Positions 1 through 9,642 of a stretch of 64,000 bases of DNA are shown in pieces. Position numbers and translations under genes: made by a program. The notes under the pieces were generated by a model. That model made no database searches. It was not told the DNA's origin and saw nothing but the letters and a program-made list of their open reading frames with translations. Position 1 is the stretch's first letter. Every line of letters starts with the position of its first letter. This stretch comes from Pseudomonas sp. CFBP 13711 (GTDB lineage: Bacteria; Pseudomonadota; Gammaproteobacteria; Pseudomonadales; Pseudomonadaceae): assembly GCF_014842265.1 (NCBI RefSeq), contig NZ_JACYVI010000007.1:1-64000 (forward strand), in the 5' to 3' direction.

Positions 1-81
1 CAACATGACGCCCAATCAGTACGAGCGGCAAGCGGTCTGACAATCACCGATTGAGGTGTCCGGAAAAAGTTGACCACTTCA
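1..81 (+). mobile_element. 3' end of an IS3-family-like insertion sequence (partial)
   Basis: The frame beginning at base 2 reads NMTPNQYERQAV and stops at 38-40, which resembles the C-terminus of IS3-family OrfB transposases (typically ...MSP.QYE...). At 57-81 follows GTCCGGAAAAAGTTGACC and then ACTTCA, which in reverse complement is the TGAAGTGGTCAACTTTTTCC type of terminal inverted repeat and ends in the CA dinucleotide usual for IS3 elements. Only the last ~80 bp are inside the window, so the element's integrity is unknown. The identification is from motif memory. Confidence 0.6.
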
Positions 82-96
82 GGCTGACAGAATGCT

Positions 97-253
97 TTCG
101 CGAGCAAGCTCCCACTGGTCCTCCGAACTAGCCGAAATATCGAGTCAGCCCACCATCCTGTGGGAGTCGAGCTTGCTCGCGAAAATTTAGCTTCAGCCAC
201 CGAGAAAGTGGCTGAATGCCCCGGCCTCTTCGCGAGCAAGCTCGCTCCCACAG
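97..253. repeat. REP cluster, family A (three copies)
   Basis: Three copies of the GTGGGAGCGAGCTTGCTCGC palindrome family: 97-115 (inverse orientation, with 4 bases lost in the loop side), 160-184 (direct, one extra T) and 228-253 (inverse). The last two form a REPIN whose spacer holds a small hairpin, AGCCAC...GTGGCT (195-213), followed by GAATGCCCCGGC, a spacer seen again at 17 and 24 kb. The rest of 1-333 contains no gene I can support. Confidence 0.85.
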
Positions 254-333
254 GTTTAGCGTCTGACTCAGGCTTCGGGTTGGTCGAGGACGTGTGGGCG
301 TGATCGGGGTGGCGCCTCCACAACTGACCTGCG

Positions 334-1002
334 TTATTGCTCGATTAACCGCTTCGGCAAATACGGCGGCAGGTACAACCCCAGATACGCATCGAATACC
401 CGCAATCCTTCCTCGGCCATGCGCGGGGTAATCGCGTTGTGCAGTTGCACCGAGCGCGCGTACACCCGATCGGCCAGTTCCAGCGCCAGGGCAAACACCT
501 CAACATCATCGGGCAGCGTCGGCAGTTGGAAATGCCGGGCGAACAGCGCGTGCATGAGGTTGCCCAGTTCAATGTCGTGCTGACGATCCGCCTGAGTGAC
601 TTCGGTCAAACCGTGCTGGGCGAGGATCAGCTGTCGCGCGGCAGCGTCGTCGCTGTAAATCGCGAGCATGCGCGACTCCACCACATGGGACAGGTCTCGC
701 CACTGGTTCAATTGATCATGATCGATGGGCTGCTGCAGGCTTTCGCGAAACGCCTCGTGGACATCAGCCGTCAGCGCTTCCAGCAACGCCGGAACGCTGG
801 CGAAGAAGTGATACACGGAGGAGGGCGGAATCTCGGCCCGCTCGGCGACGCTGTAGATGGAAAGGCTCGCCACGCCGTCCGAGGCCAGCAGCGCACGTGC
901 GGCATCGAGGATCGAGTCGATCCGCGCCTGACTGCGTGCACGCGGTTTGCGGGGTGGGGCAAGGCGGGTCATCGGCGCTCTCTCGGTCGGTGGCGCGGGC
1001 AT
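334..1002 (-). CDS. TetR/AcrR-family transcriptional regulator
   Basis: A 222-residue protein with the TetR layout. A basic N-terminus is followed by a helix-turn-helix at about residues 25-70 (RIDSILDAARALLASDG...SVYHFFASVPALLEAL), with the typical SxYxxFxS recognition-helix pattern. The rest is a variable helical ligand-binding half. It lies downstream of spuI on the same strand but behind a strong terminator, so it is probably transcribed separately. The start at 1002 gives MPAPPTERAP; an internal ATG at 969 (MTRLAPPRK) is also plausible. The ligand and targets cannot be read from sequence. Control of the neighbouring polyamine genes is only a guess from position. Confidence 0.85.
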   Translation of the reverse strand: MPAPPTERAPMTRLAPPRKPRARSQARIDSILDAARALLASDGVASLSIYSVAERAEIPPSSVYHFFASVPALLEALTADVHEAFRESLQQPIDHDQLNQWRDLSHVVESRMLAIYSDDAAARQLILAQHGLTEVTQADRQHDIELGNLMHALFARHFQLPTLPDDVEVFALALELADRVYARSVQLHNAITPRMAEEGLRVFDAYLGLYLPPYLPKRLIEQ

Positions 1003-1025
1003 TCTACAGTGGCAGCCGGGAGAAT

Positions 1026-1066
1026 GAAAAACGCCACCGATTCTCTCGAAAAGGTGGCGTTTTCGT
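1026..1066 (-). terminator. Rho-independent terminator of spuI
   Basis: On the minus strand the stem ACGCCACC / GGTGGCGT encloses a 13-nt loop and is followed by a run of five T. It begins about 15 bp after the spuI stop and separates spuI from the TetR gene. On the plus strand the stem is followed by TTTTCG, so weak bidirectional function is possible. Confidence 0.8.
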
Positions 1067-1080
1067 AACTCGTGCAGCCA

Positions 1081-2457
1081 TCAAACCGTGTGCAGATACC
1101 AGTTGTATTCAAGGTCGGAGATGGAGTGCTCGAACTCCTCCAGCTCACTTTCCTTACACGCAACGAAGATATCGATGTACTTCGGATCGATGTACTTGGC
1201 CATGACTTCGCTGTCGTCCAGCTCGCGCAGTGCATCACGCAGGTTGTTCGGCAAGCTTTGCTCGTTCTGCTCGTAGGAGTTGCCTTCCACGGGCGGACCG
1301 GGCTCGATCTGGTTGGTCAGGCCATGGTGAATGCCTGCCAGCACCGATGCCATCAGCAGATACGGGTTGGCATCCGCACCGGCAACCCGGTGCTCGATAC
1401 GTACCGAGTCGGCCGTCCCGGTAGGCACGCGCACGGCCACGGTCCGGTTATCCAGACCCCAGCACGGCGAGTTTGGAACATAGAACTGAGCACCAAACCT
1501 GCGGTACGAATTGACGTTCGGGCAAAGGAACGCCATCTGCGCGGGTAGGGTCTCGAGCACACCGCCGATCGCATGACGCAATGCGGCGTTCTGCTCGGGA
1601 TCCTCACTGGTGAAGATGTTTTTGCCATCACGATCAAGGATCGAAATGTGCACGTGCAGGCCGTTACCCGCCTGGCCTGGATACGGCTTGGCCATGAAGG
1701 TGGTGTCCATCTCATGGTCGTAAGCGATGTTCTTGATCAGGCGTTTGAGCAGTACCGCGTAATCACAGGCTTTCAGCGCATCCGCAGTGTGGTGCAGGTT
1801 CACTTCGAACTGCGCCGGAGCACTTTCCTTGACGATCGCGTCGGCGGGAATGCCTTGCTCTTTCGCGCCTTCCAGAATGTCCTGGAGGCAGTCGACGTAT
1901 TCGTCCAGGTCATCGATCAGGTAAACCTGTGTCGAGTGCGGACGTTTGCCGGAAATCGGCGAGCGCGGCGGCTGGGGTCGGCCGTTCACATTTTCCTGAT
2001 CGATCAGGTAGAACTCAAGCTCGAATGCAGCGCAGATGGTCAGGCCCATCTCGTCGAACTTGCTGACAACCTGGCGCAGCACTTCGCGCGGATCGGCGAA
2101 GAAGGGCGTGCCTTCCAGCTCGTGCATGGTCATCAGGAGTTGTGCGGTAGGACGCTTCTGCCAGGGCTCATTGCAGAGAGTGTCGGGGATTGGATAGCAG
2201 ATTCGGTCAGCGTCACCGATGTCCAGACCCAGACCGGTGCTTTCCACCGTCGAGCCGTTGATATCCAGTGCGAATAGGGAAGCTGGGAGGTTGATGCCTT
2301 TTTCGTAAACCTTATGAAGGCTGGTGCGTTCGATGCGCTTGCCGCGCACCACTCCATTCATATCTGCAATCAGAAGGTCAACGTATAGAACCTCAGGATG
2401 TTCCTTAAGGAACGCGTTCGCTTCGTTGAGCTGAACGGCACGCGGGGGTACCGACAT
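1081..2457 (-). CDS. spuI: Glutamine synthetase-like gamma-glutamylpolyamine synthetase
   Basis: A 458-residue protein of the glutamine synthetase superfamily in its PuuA/SpuI branch. This branch joins the gamma-carboxyl of glutamate to putrescine or related amines using ATP, the first step of the gamma-glutamylation route. The GS beta-grasp domain is at about 15-115 (VDLLIADMNGVVRGKRIE) and the catalytic domain follows, with AFELEFYLID, the NLHHTADAL metal region, NGLHVHISI and VAVRVPTG...RIEHRVAGADANPYL. The C-terminus lacks the adenylylation region of true GlnA, and the length suits the polyamine branch. It is divergent from spuB across a 650-bp gap. The symbol follows the P. aeruginosa gene beside spuABCDEFGH; the exact amine substrate is not visible. 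Confidence 0.88.
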   Translation of the reverse strand: MSVPPRAVQLNEANAFLKEHPEVLYVDLLIADMNGVVRGKRIERTSLHKVYEKGINLPASLFALDINGSTVESTGLGLDIGDADRICYPIPDTLCNEPWQKRPTAQLLMTMHELEGTPFFADPREVLRQVVSKFDEMGLTICAAFELEFYLIDQENVNGRPQPPRSPISGKRPHSTQVYLIDDLDEYVDCLQDILEGAKEQGIPADAIVKESAPAQFEVNLHHTADALKACDYAVLLKRLIKNIAYDHEMDTTFMAKPYPGQAGNGLHVHISILDRDGKNIFTSEDPEQNAALRHAIGGVLETLPAQMAFLCPNVNSYRRFGAQFYVPNSPCWGLDNRTVAVRVPTGTADSVRIEHRVAGADANPYLLMASVLAGIHHGLTNQIEPGPPVEGNSYEQNEQSLPNNLRDALRELDDSEVMAKYIDPKYIDIFVACKESELEEFEHSISDLEYNWYLHTV

Positions 2458-2548
2458 GATGCAACACCTTTGTTGTTGAAAATATCAATCATCGAGCATT
2501 ACGGGTTTCAGTCAATCCGAAAGGCCAGACGAAGTCAAGGGAGCCCTG

Positions 2549-2601
2549 ATTTGCCCTAAAAGGGCGCCAAAGAGCCATTTTCGCCGCACTTTAGGGCAAA
2601 T
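2549..2601. promoter_or_regulatory. Inverted repeat in the spuI/spuB divergent region, candidate operator
   Basis: ATTTGCCCTAAA at 2549-2560 is repeated exactly as its reverse complement TTTAGGGCAAAT at 2590-2601, with 29 bp between. The left arm also extends into a compact palindrome, GCCCTaaaAGGGC (2553-2565). The site lies 92-144 bp upstream of the spuI start and upstream of the spuA remnant, where a regulator of both directions would bind. The protein that binds is unknown; a polyamine-responsive repressor such as PauR is only an inference. Confidence 0.45.
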
Positions 2602-2734
2602 GTTGTGCGCCAAAGGTCATGCAAACTGCGGGTTTGAGCAGGGCGTGTTTTATTTTTTACGGGTGTGTTGTGGAAAAAAATGAACAACGCTAAGCTCGAT
2701 TGCAACCCATAACAGCAATAATACCGGGGGTCTC

Positions 2735-3043
2735 ATGCTTCGCCTTCCGCTGATCGGCCTCACCGCCTGCACTCAGCCATTCGGGCACCTGCTTTTTCAC
2801 ATCACATGCTTTCAGTGTAGCGGCCCAGTCAGCGCGCCGGGCACTGCGCATGCCTCTGTGCGGCACCTCGACACCTTACTCTTTATCCGCGCAGCGGTTC
2901 CAGCGGGCGCGTCTTTTGCTTCCGCTGACGTATCCGGCCCTGACTTTCCGCGGCATCCGCCGCCGCGCTTTTTGCACAAGCACGACTATCTTTGAGTCTT
3001 CCAGGCAATTGGCGATGCCTGTGGAAAACGAGCAGCACCGTAA
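2735..3043 (+). pseudogene. spuA: Collapsed remnant of spuA (gamma-glutamyl-GABA hydrolase)
   Basis: The first codons read MLRLPLIGLTACTQPFGH, very like the start of SpuA/PuuD class I amidotransferases (RLPLIGVTACT...). Another fragment, VFQAIGDACGKRAAP followed by TAA (2996-3043), resembles the family C-terminus (..F.AFGDACR.RA). Both lie in the same frame, separated by ~70 unrelated codons and a stop at 2993-2995. An intact spuA is about 250 codons, so most of the gene, including the nucleophile Cys and the catalytic His/Glu, is missing. In P. aeruginosa spuA directly precedes spuB, where this remnant sits. The family comparison is from memory. The alternative is a chance open frame, but two matching ends in the right order and place argue against that. 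Confidence 0.6.
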
Positions 3044-3109
3044 CGCCAGCGCTTCAAAGAACGCCTGACCGCCATGACGGCGACCAGGAATTAAAACCCT
3101 GAGGTATTT

Positions 3110-4468
3110 ATGAGTACCAACCTCGACCAGCTCACCGATTGGTTGAAAGAACACAGGATTACCGAAGTCGAATGCATGATCGCCGACCTCACCGGTATCA
3201 CACGGGGCAAGATTTCACCGACCAACAAGTTCATTGCTGAAAAGGGCATGCGCTTGCCGGAAAGCGTACTGCTCCAGACCGTGACGGGCGATTACGTCGA
3301 AGACGACATCTACTACGAATTGCTGGACCCCGCAGACATCGACATGTTCTGCCGTCCTGACCAGAGCGCGGTGTTTCTGGTGCCCTGGGCCATCGAGCCG
3401 ACTGCGCAGGTGATTCACGACACCTACGACAAGCAAGGCAACCCCATCGAGCTGTCCCCGCGCAACGTCCTCAAGAAAGTCCTCAAGCTCTATGCCGATC
3501 AAGGCTGGCAGCCCATTGTGGCGCCGGAGATGGAGTTCTACCTGACCAAGCGCAGCGACGACCCCGACTACCCGCTGCAGCCACCGGTGGGTCGCTCGGG
3601 TCGTCCGGAAACCGGCCGGCAGTCGTTCTCCATCGAAGCCGCCAACGAATTCGACCCCTTGTTCGAAGACGTCTACGACTGGTGCGAACTGCAGAACCTC
3701 GACCTGGACACGCTGATTCACGAAGACGGCACCGCGCAGATGGAAATCAACTTCCGTCACGGCGACGCGCTGTCTCTGGCGGACCAGATTCTGGTGTTCA
3801 AGCGCACCATGCGCGAAGCCGCCCTTAAGCACGATGTGGCCGCGACCTTCATGGCCAAGCCCATGACCGGCGAGCCCGGCAGTGCGATGCACCTGCACCA
3901 GAGCATCATCGACATCGAGACCGGCAAGAACATCTTCTCCAATGAGGACGGCACGATGAGTCAGCTGTTCCTGCAGCACATCGGCGGTCTGCAAAAGCTG
4001 ATCCCCGAGCTGTTGCCGCTGTTCGCGCCCAACGTCAACTCGTTCCGCCGCTTCCTGCCGGACACCTCCGCGCCGGTGAACGTGGAGTGGGGCGAAGAAA
4101 ACCGCACCGTTGGCCTGCGCGTTCCAGATGCCGGCCCGCAGAACCGTCGAGTGGAAAACCGTCTGCCCGGCGCCGATGCCAACCCGTATCTGGCCATCGC
4201 CGCCAGCCTGCTGTGCGGTTTCATCGGCATGGTCGAGGGGCTCAATCCCAGCGCCCCCGTCGTCGGCCGTGGTTACGAACGCCGCAACCTGCGCCTGCCG
4301 TTGACCATCGAAGACGCGCTGGAGCGCATGGAAAACAGCAAGACGGTCGAAAAGTACCTCGGCAAGAAATTCATCACCGGCTACGTCGCGGTCAAGCGCG
4401 CCGAGCACGAGAACTTCAAGCGTGTGATCAGTTCGTGGGAGCGGGAATTCCTGCTCTTTGCCGTCTGA
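3110..4468 (+). CDS. spuB: Gamma-glutamylputrescine synthetase (glutamine synthetase family)
   Basis: A 452-residue GS-fold enzyme of the SpuB branch. The N-terminal beta-grasp reads VECMIADLTGITRGKIS. The catalytic part has APEMEFYLTK (metal-binding Glu residues), AQMEINFRHGDAL, GSAMHLHQSI (the metal/ATP His), FRRFLPDTSAPVNVEWGEE, and the arginine-rich ENRTVGLRVP and RRVENRLPGADANPYLAIA signature. It ATP-dependently glutamylates putrescine in the cytoplasm. Its ATG has a GAGG site 8 bp upstream. It starts the spuB-spuC unit 69 bp ahead of spuC, and the spuA remnant lies just upstream. It is clearly diverged from the divergent paralog spuI, so the two probably differ in amine preference. Confidence 0.9.
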   Translation: MSTNLDQLTDWLKEHRITEVECMIADLTGITRGKISPTNKFIAEKGMRLPESVLLQTVTGDYVEDDIYYELLDPADIDMFCRPDQSAVFLVPWAIEPTAQVIHDTYDKQGNPIELSPRNVLKKVLKLYADQGWQPIVAPEMEFYLTKRSDDPDYPLQPPVGRSGRPETGRQSFSIEAANEFDPLFEDVYDWCELQNLDLDTLIHEDGTAQMEINFRHGDALSLADQILVFKRTMREAALKHDVAATFMAKPMTGEPGSAMHLHQSIIDIETGKNIFSNEDGTMSQLFLQHIGGLQKLIPELLPLFAPNVNSFRRFLPDTSAPVNVEWGEENRTVGLRVPDAGPQNRRVENRLPGADANPYLAIAASLLCGFIGMVEGLNPSAPVVGRGYERRNLRLPLTIEDALERMENSKTVEKYLGKKFITGYVAVKRAEHENFKRVISSWEREFLLFAV

Positions 4469-4537
4469 CGTTCCGGGGCGTCGTCGATTCCAGTGGATCC
4501 ACGGCGCCCCACACGCGATACCTGACTGGAGTGATTC

Positions 4538-5902
4538 ATGAGTTCCAACAACCCGCAAACCCGCGAATGGCAAGCCCTCAGTAGTGATCATCACCTGGCG
4601 CCGTTCAGCGATTTCAAGCAGTTGAAAGAGAAAGGCCCGCGCATCATCACCAGCGCCAAGGGCGTTTACCTCTGGGACAGCGAAGGCAACAAGATCCTCG
4701 ACGGTATGGCCGGGCTCTGGTGTGTCGCCATTGGTTATGGTCGTGAAGAACTGGCGGACGCTGCCAGCAAGCAGATGCGCGAGCTGCCTTACTACAACCT
4801 GTTCTTCCAGACCGCTCACCCGCCGGCACTTCAACTGGCCAAGGCCATTTCCGACATTGCCCCCGAGGGCATGAACCACGTGTTCTTCACCGGTTCCGGC
4901 TCAGAAGGCAACGACACGGTGCTGCGCCTGGTTCGCCATTACTGGGCGATCAAAGGCCAGCCAAGCAAGAAAGTCATCATCAGCCGCGTCAACGGTTACC
5001 ACGGCTCGACCGTCGCCGGCGCCAGCCTGGGCGGCATGACCTACATGCACGAACAGGGCGATTTGCCGATTCCGGGCATCGTGCACATTCCGCAGCCTTA
5101 CTGGTTCGGTGAAGGCGGTGACATGACGCCCGACGAGTTCGGCGTCTGGGCGGCTGAACAACTGGAGAAGAAGATTCTCGAACTGGGCGTAGACAACGTC
5201 GGCGCGTTCATTGCCGAGCCGATTCAAGGCGCCGGCGGCGTTATCGTTCCGCCCGACACCTACTGGCCGAAGATCAAAGAGATCCTCGCCAAATACGACA
5301 TCCTCTTCGTGGCCGACGAAGTGATCTGTGGCTTTGGCCGCACCGGGGAATGGTTCGGCAGCGATTTCTACGACCTCAAGCCGGATTTGATGACCATCGC
5401 CAAGGGCCTGACCTCGGGCTACATCCCCATGGGTGGCGTCATCGTGCGCGATGAAGTGGTCAAGGTCCTGAACGAGGGCGGCGACTTCAACCACGGCTTC
5501 ACCTACTCCGGTCACCCGGTGGCGGCGGCAGTGGGCCTGGAGAACATTCGCATTCTGAGTGAAGAAAAGATCGTCGAACGGGTGAAGTCCGAAACGGCAC
5601 CCTATTTGCAAAAGCGTCTGCGCGAGCTGAGCGATCACCCGCTGGTGGGTGAAGTGCGGGGCGTCGGCATGCTGGGCGCAATCGAACTGGTGAAGGACAA
5701 GGCCACTCGCGAGCGTTATGTCGGCAAAGGCGCAGGCATGATCTGCCGCACTTTTTGCTTCAATAACGGCCTGATCATGCGGGCCGTGGGCGACACTATG
5801 ATTATCTCGCCGCCGCTGGTGATTACCTTCGCCGAGATCGACGAGTTGATCGAAAAGGCGCGCAAGTGCCTTGACCTGACGCTTGAGTCATTGCAAGGCT
5901 GA
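4538..5902 (+). CDS. spuC: Putrescine/polyamine:pyruvate aminotransferase
   Basis: A 454-residue class III PLP aminotransferase. The cofactor glycine loop is FTGSGSEGND, the YHGST motif positions PLP, VADEVICGFGRTG carries the PLP-nitrogen Asp, and TIAKGLTSGYIPMGG contains the Schiff-base Lys289. Length and motifs fit SpuC, which moves an amino group from putrescine (or cadaverine and related diamines) to pyruvate, giving the aminoaldehyde and alanine. It follows spuB by 69 bp and precedes spuD by 72 bp on the same strand, so an operon is likely. SpuC offers a transamination route that does not need glutamylated intermediates, which matters here because spuA appears lost. Confidence 0.9.
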   Translation: MSSNNPQTREWQALSSDHHLAPFSDFKQLKEKGPRIITSAKGVYLWDSEGNKILDGMAGLWCVAIGYGREELADAASKQMRELPYYNLFFQTAHPPALQLAKAISDIAPEGMNHVFFTGSGSEGNDTVLRLVRHYWAIKGQPSKKVIISRVNGYHGSTVAGASLGGMTYMHEQGDLPIPGIVHIPQPYWFGEGGDMTPDEFGVWAAEQLEKKILELGVDNVGAFIAEPIQGAGGVIVPPDTYWPKIKEILAKYDILFVADEVICGFGRTGEWFGSDFYDLKPDLMTIAKGLTSGYIPMGGVIVRDEVVKVLNEGGDFNHGFTYSGHPVAAAVGLENIRILSEEKIVERVKSETAPYLQKRLRELSDHPLVGEVRGVGMLGAIELVKDKATRERYVGKGAGMICRTFCFNNGLIMRAVGDTMIISPPLVITFAEIDELIEKARKCLDLTLESLQG

Positions 5903-5974
5903 ATTTTTTTCCGGAAATTGCCAGACTGTCCGCCGTCTAGACGCTGCTTACATAAAAACACTGGAGCCGTACGC

Positions 5975-7072
5975 ATGAAGAAATTTGGCAAAACCCTCCT
6001 GGCCTTGTCCCTCATGGGCGCAGTGGCCGCTGCTGCACACGCCGATGACAAAGTCCTCCACGTCTATAACTGGTCCGATTACATCGCACCGAACACCATC
6101 GCCGACTTCGAAAAAGAGTCGGGCATCAAAGTGGTGTACGACGTGTTCGACAGCAACGAGACCCTGGAAGCCAAGCTGCTGGCCGGTAAATCGGGCTACG
6201 ACGTCGTCGTTCCGTCGAACAACTTCCTGGCCAAGCAGATCAAGGCCGGCGTCTACCAGGAGCTGGACAAGTCCAAGCTGCCAAATTACAAAAACCTCGA
6301 CCCTGCCTTGTTGAAAGCCGTGTCCATCAGCGACCCGGACAACAAGCACGCATTCCCGTACATGTGGGGCTCGATCGGCATCGGCTACAACGCTGAAAAA
6401 GTCAAAGCCGCTTTGGGCGCTGATGCACCGGTCAACTCGTGGGACCTGCTGTTCAAGCCGGAAAACGCTGCCAAGCTGAAAGGCTGCGGGATCAGCTTCC
6501 TCGACTCGCCGACCGAAATGCTGCCAGTGGCGCTGCATTACCTGGGCCTGCCGACCGATAGCCAGAAGAAGGAAGACATCCAGAAGGCCGAGGATCTGTT
6601 CAAGAAAATTCGTCCTTCGATCACCTACTTCCACTCGTCCAAGTACATCTCGGACCTGGCCAACGGCAACATCTGCGTAGCCGTGGGCTACTCGGGTGAC
6701 ATCTACCAGGCCAAGGCGCGCGCTGAAGAGGCGGGCGGCAAGGTCAAAGTCAGCTACAACATTCCGAAAGAAGGTGCAGGCAGCTTCTACGACATGGTCG
6801 CCATCCCGAAAGATGCCGAAAACGTCGAAGGCGCCTACAAGTTCATGAACTTCATCCTGCAACCGAAGGTGATGGCTGAAATCACCAACTCCGTTCACTT
6901 CCCGAACGGCAACAAGGCGGCAACCGAGTTCGTCGACAAGGACATCACCTCTGATCCGGGCGTTTACCCGCCGGCAGACGTCCTGGCCAAGTTGTACGCG
7001 ATCGCCGACTTGCCAGCGGCGACTCAGCGCTTGATGACCCGCAGCTGGACCAACATCAAATCGGGTAAATAA
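5975..7072 (+). CDS. spuD: Polyamine ABC transporter periplasmic binding protein
   Basis: A 365-residue PotF/PotD-type solute-binding protein. A Sec signal peptide covers about residues 1-23 ([20 protein letters not shown]...AHA|DD). The mature start [19 protein letters not shown] is the family signature, with WSDY contributing to the polyamine box. [26 protein letters not shown] and [11 protein letters not shown] follow. The ATG at 5975 is chosen because it opens the signal peptide and lies behind CTGGAG; an upstream in-frame ATG adds a non-conserved leader. In P. aeruginosa SpuD binds putrescine and SpuE spermidine. That assignment is transferred by gene order, since the two paralogs here are closely similar. 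Confidence 0.9.
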   Translation: MKKFGKTLLALSLMGAVAAAAHADDKVLHVYNWSDYIAPNTIADFEKESGIKVVYDVFDSNETLEAKLLAGKSGYDVVVPSNNFLAKQIKAGVYQELDKSKLPNYKNLDPALLKAVSISDPDNKHAFPYMWGSIGIGYNAEKVKAALGADAPVNSWDLLFKPENAAKLKGCGISFLDSPTEMLPVALHYLGLPTDSQKKEDIQKAEDLFKKIRPSITYFHSSKYISDLANGNICVAVGYSGDIYQAKARAEEAGGKVKVSYNIPKEGAGSFYDMVAIPKDAENVEGAYKFMNFILQPKVMAEITNSVHFPNGNKAATEFVDKDITSDPGVYPPADVLAKLYAIADLPAATQRLMTRSWTNIKSGK

Positions 7073-7107
7073 GCCTGACCGGGTGCGTCGTTTCGTACGG
7101 CGCACCT

Positions 7108-7195
7108 GTGGGAGCGAGCTTGCTCGCGAATGCGGTCTGCCTGAGCCGGATGCACGACTGACACACCGCAATCGCGAGCAAGCTCACTCCTACAG
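7108..7195. repeat. Family-A REPIN between spuD and spuE
   Basis: GTGGGAGCGAGCTTGCTCGC at 7108-7130 faces an inverse copy at 7171-7195 (GCGAGCAAGCTCACTCCTAC). It sits in the 276-bp spuD-spuE gap and could form a large transcript hairpin, which would favour higher levels of the upstream binding-protein mRNA. The rest of the gap holds only the spuE leader and its AAAAAAGGA ribosome site. Confidence 0.85.
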
Positions 7196-7333
7196 GTTTT
7201 GCGTCACCCGTCATGACACCCGCGTCACAAAAAGTTTTTTTGCGAGAAGGGTTTATCGAAGGTAAGTTGCGCGCCGGATGGGTCACAGGCAGTCGTTACT
7301 GTCATCGGTACGGGCAACAGGCCCACCTACTAA

Positions 7334-8443
<1,110 letters not shown>

Positions 8444-8499
8444 AGACCTTGGCGCCCGGCCCCATTGGCCGGGCGCAAAAACAGTTGGGAGTTTCACCC

Positions 8500-9642
8500 A
8501 TGGCAGTTGCCTCCGGCGCCTACAAGAAATCCCTTGAGGGTGGTCAGCAACCGAAACTGGTGCTGGTCAAAATCGATCGGGTCACGAAAAAGTTCGATGA
8601 GACGATTGCTGTGGACGACGTGTCTCTGCAGATCAACAAGGGTGAAATCTTTGCCCTGCTCGGCGGCTCCGGCTCGGGGAAATCCACCCTGCTGCGCATG
8701 CTTGCCGGCTTTGAGCGCCCGACCGAAGGGCGCATTTACCTCGACGGCGTCGACATCACCGACATGCCGCCGTATGAACGTCCGATCAACATGATGTTCC
8801 AGTCCTACGCGCTGTTTCCGCACATGACCGTGGCGGACAACATCGCTTTTGGCCTCAAGCAGGACAAGCTGCCCAAGGCCGAAGTCGAGGCCCGCGTGGC
8901 CGAGATGCTCAAGCTGGTGCAGATGACCCAGTACGCCAAGCGCAAACCGCACCAGTTGTCCGGCGGTCAGCGGCAGCGTGTGGCGCTGGCACGTTCGCTG
9001 GCGAAGAAGCCGAAGCTGCTGCTGCTCGACGAACCCATGGGCGCACTGGATAAAAAGCTGCGTTCGCAGATGCAACTGGAGCTGGTGGAAATCATCGAGC
9101 GCGTCGGCGTGACCTGCGTGATGGTGACCCACGACCAGGAAGAGGCCATGACCATGGCCGAGCGCATCGCGATCATGCACCTGGGCTGGATCGCGCAGAT
9201 CGGCAGCCCGATCGATATCTACGAGACGCCGACCAGCCGCCTGGTCTGTGAGTTCATCGGCAACGTCAACCTGTTCGACGGCGAAGTCATCGAAGACATG
9301 GAAGGCCACGCGCTGATCAGCAGCCCTGAGCTGGAACGCAAAATCTATGTCGGCCACGGCGTCACCACGTCGGTGGAAGACAAGCGGATTACCTACGCGC
9401 TGCGTCCTGAAAAGCTGCTGGTGACCACCGAACAGCCGACGTTCGAGCACAACTGGTCGCGGGGCAAAGTTCACGACATCGCCTATCTGGGCGGTCACTC
9501 GGTGTTCTACGTGAAACTGCCGTCGGGCAAGCTGGTGCAGTCGTTTGTCGCCAACGCCGAACGTCAGGGCACACGACCGACCTGGGACGATGAAGTCTTC
9601 GTCTGGTGGGAAGACGACAGCGGCGTGGTATTGCGCTCATGA
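8500..9642 (+). CDS. spuF: Polyamine ABC transporter ATP-binding protein
   Basis: A 380-residue ABC ATPase of the PotA type. Walker A is GGSGSGKST, the Q-loop is MMFQSYALFPHM, the signature is LSGGQRQRVALARSLA, Walker B is LLLLDEPMGALD, and the switch His is in VTHDQEEAM. A TOBE/OB domain fills the last ~110 residues. It energises polyamine import through SpuG and SpuH. The ATG at 8500 (MAVASGAYKKSL) is preferred over an upstream frame extension because a TTGGGAG ribosome site precedes it. Its TGA overlaps the spuG ATG as ATGA, indicating translational coupling. Confidence 0.92.
   Translation: MAVASGAYKKSLEGGQQPKLVLVKIDRVTKKFDETIAVDDVSLQINKGEIFALLGGSGSGKSTLLRMLAGFERPTEGRIYLDGVDITDMPPYERPINMMFQSYALFPHMTVADNIAFGLKQDKLPKAEVEARVAEMLKLVQMTQYAKRKPHQLSGGQRQRVALARSLAKKPKLLLLDEPMGALDKKLRSQMQLELVEIIERVGVTCVMVTHDQEEAMTMAERIAIMHLGWIAQIGSPIDIYETPTSRLVCEFIGNVNLFDGEVIEDMEGHALISSPELERKIYVGHGVTTSVEDKRITYALRPEKLLVTTEQPTFEHNWSRGKVHDIAYLGGHSVFYVKLPSGKLVQSFVANAERQGTRPTWDDEVFVWWEDDSGVVLRS

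Noticed and set aside
2850..3068. An alternative 72-codon frame within the spuA remnant
   Set aside because: It is out of frame with both SpuA-like ends and has no ribosome site or family match.
3215..4879. A 554-codon open frame antisense to spuB and spuC
   Set aside because: It runs across two clear genes on the other strand and its residues are rich in Arg/Val/Gly shadows without motifs.
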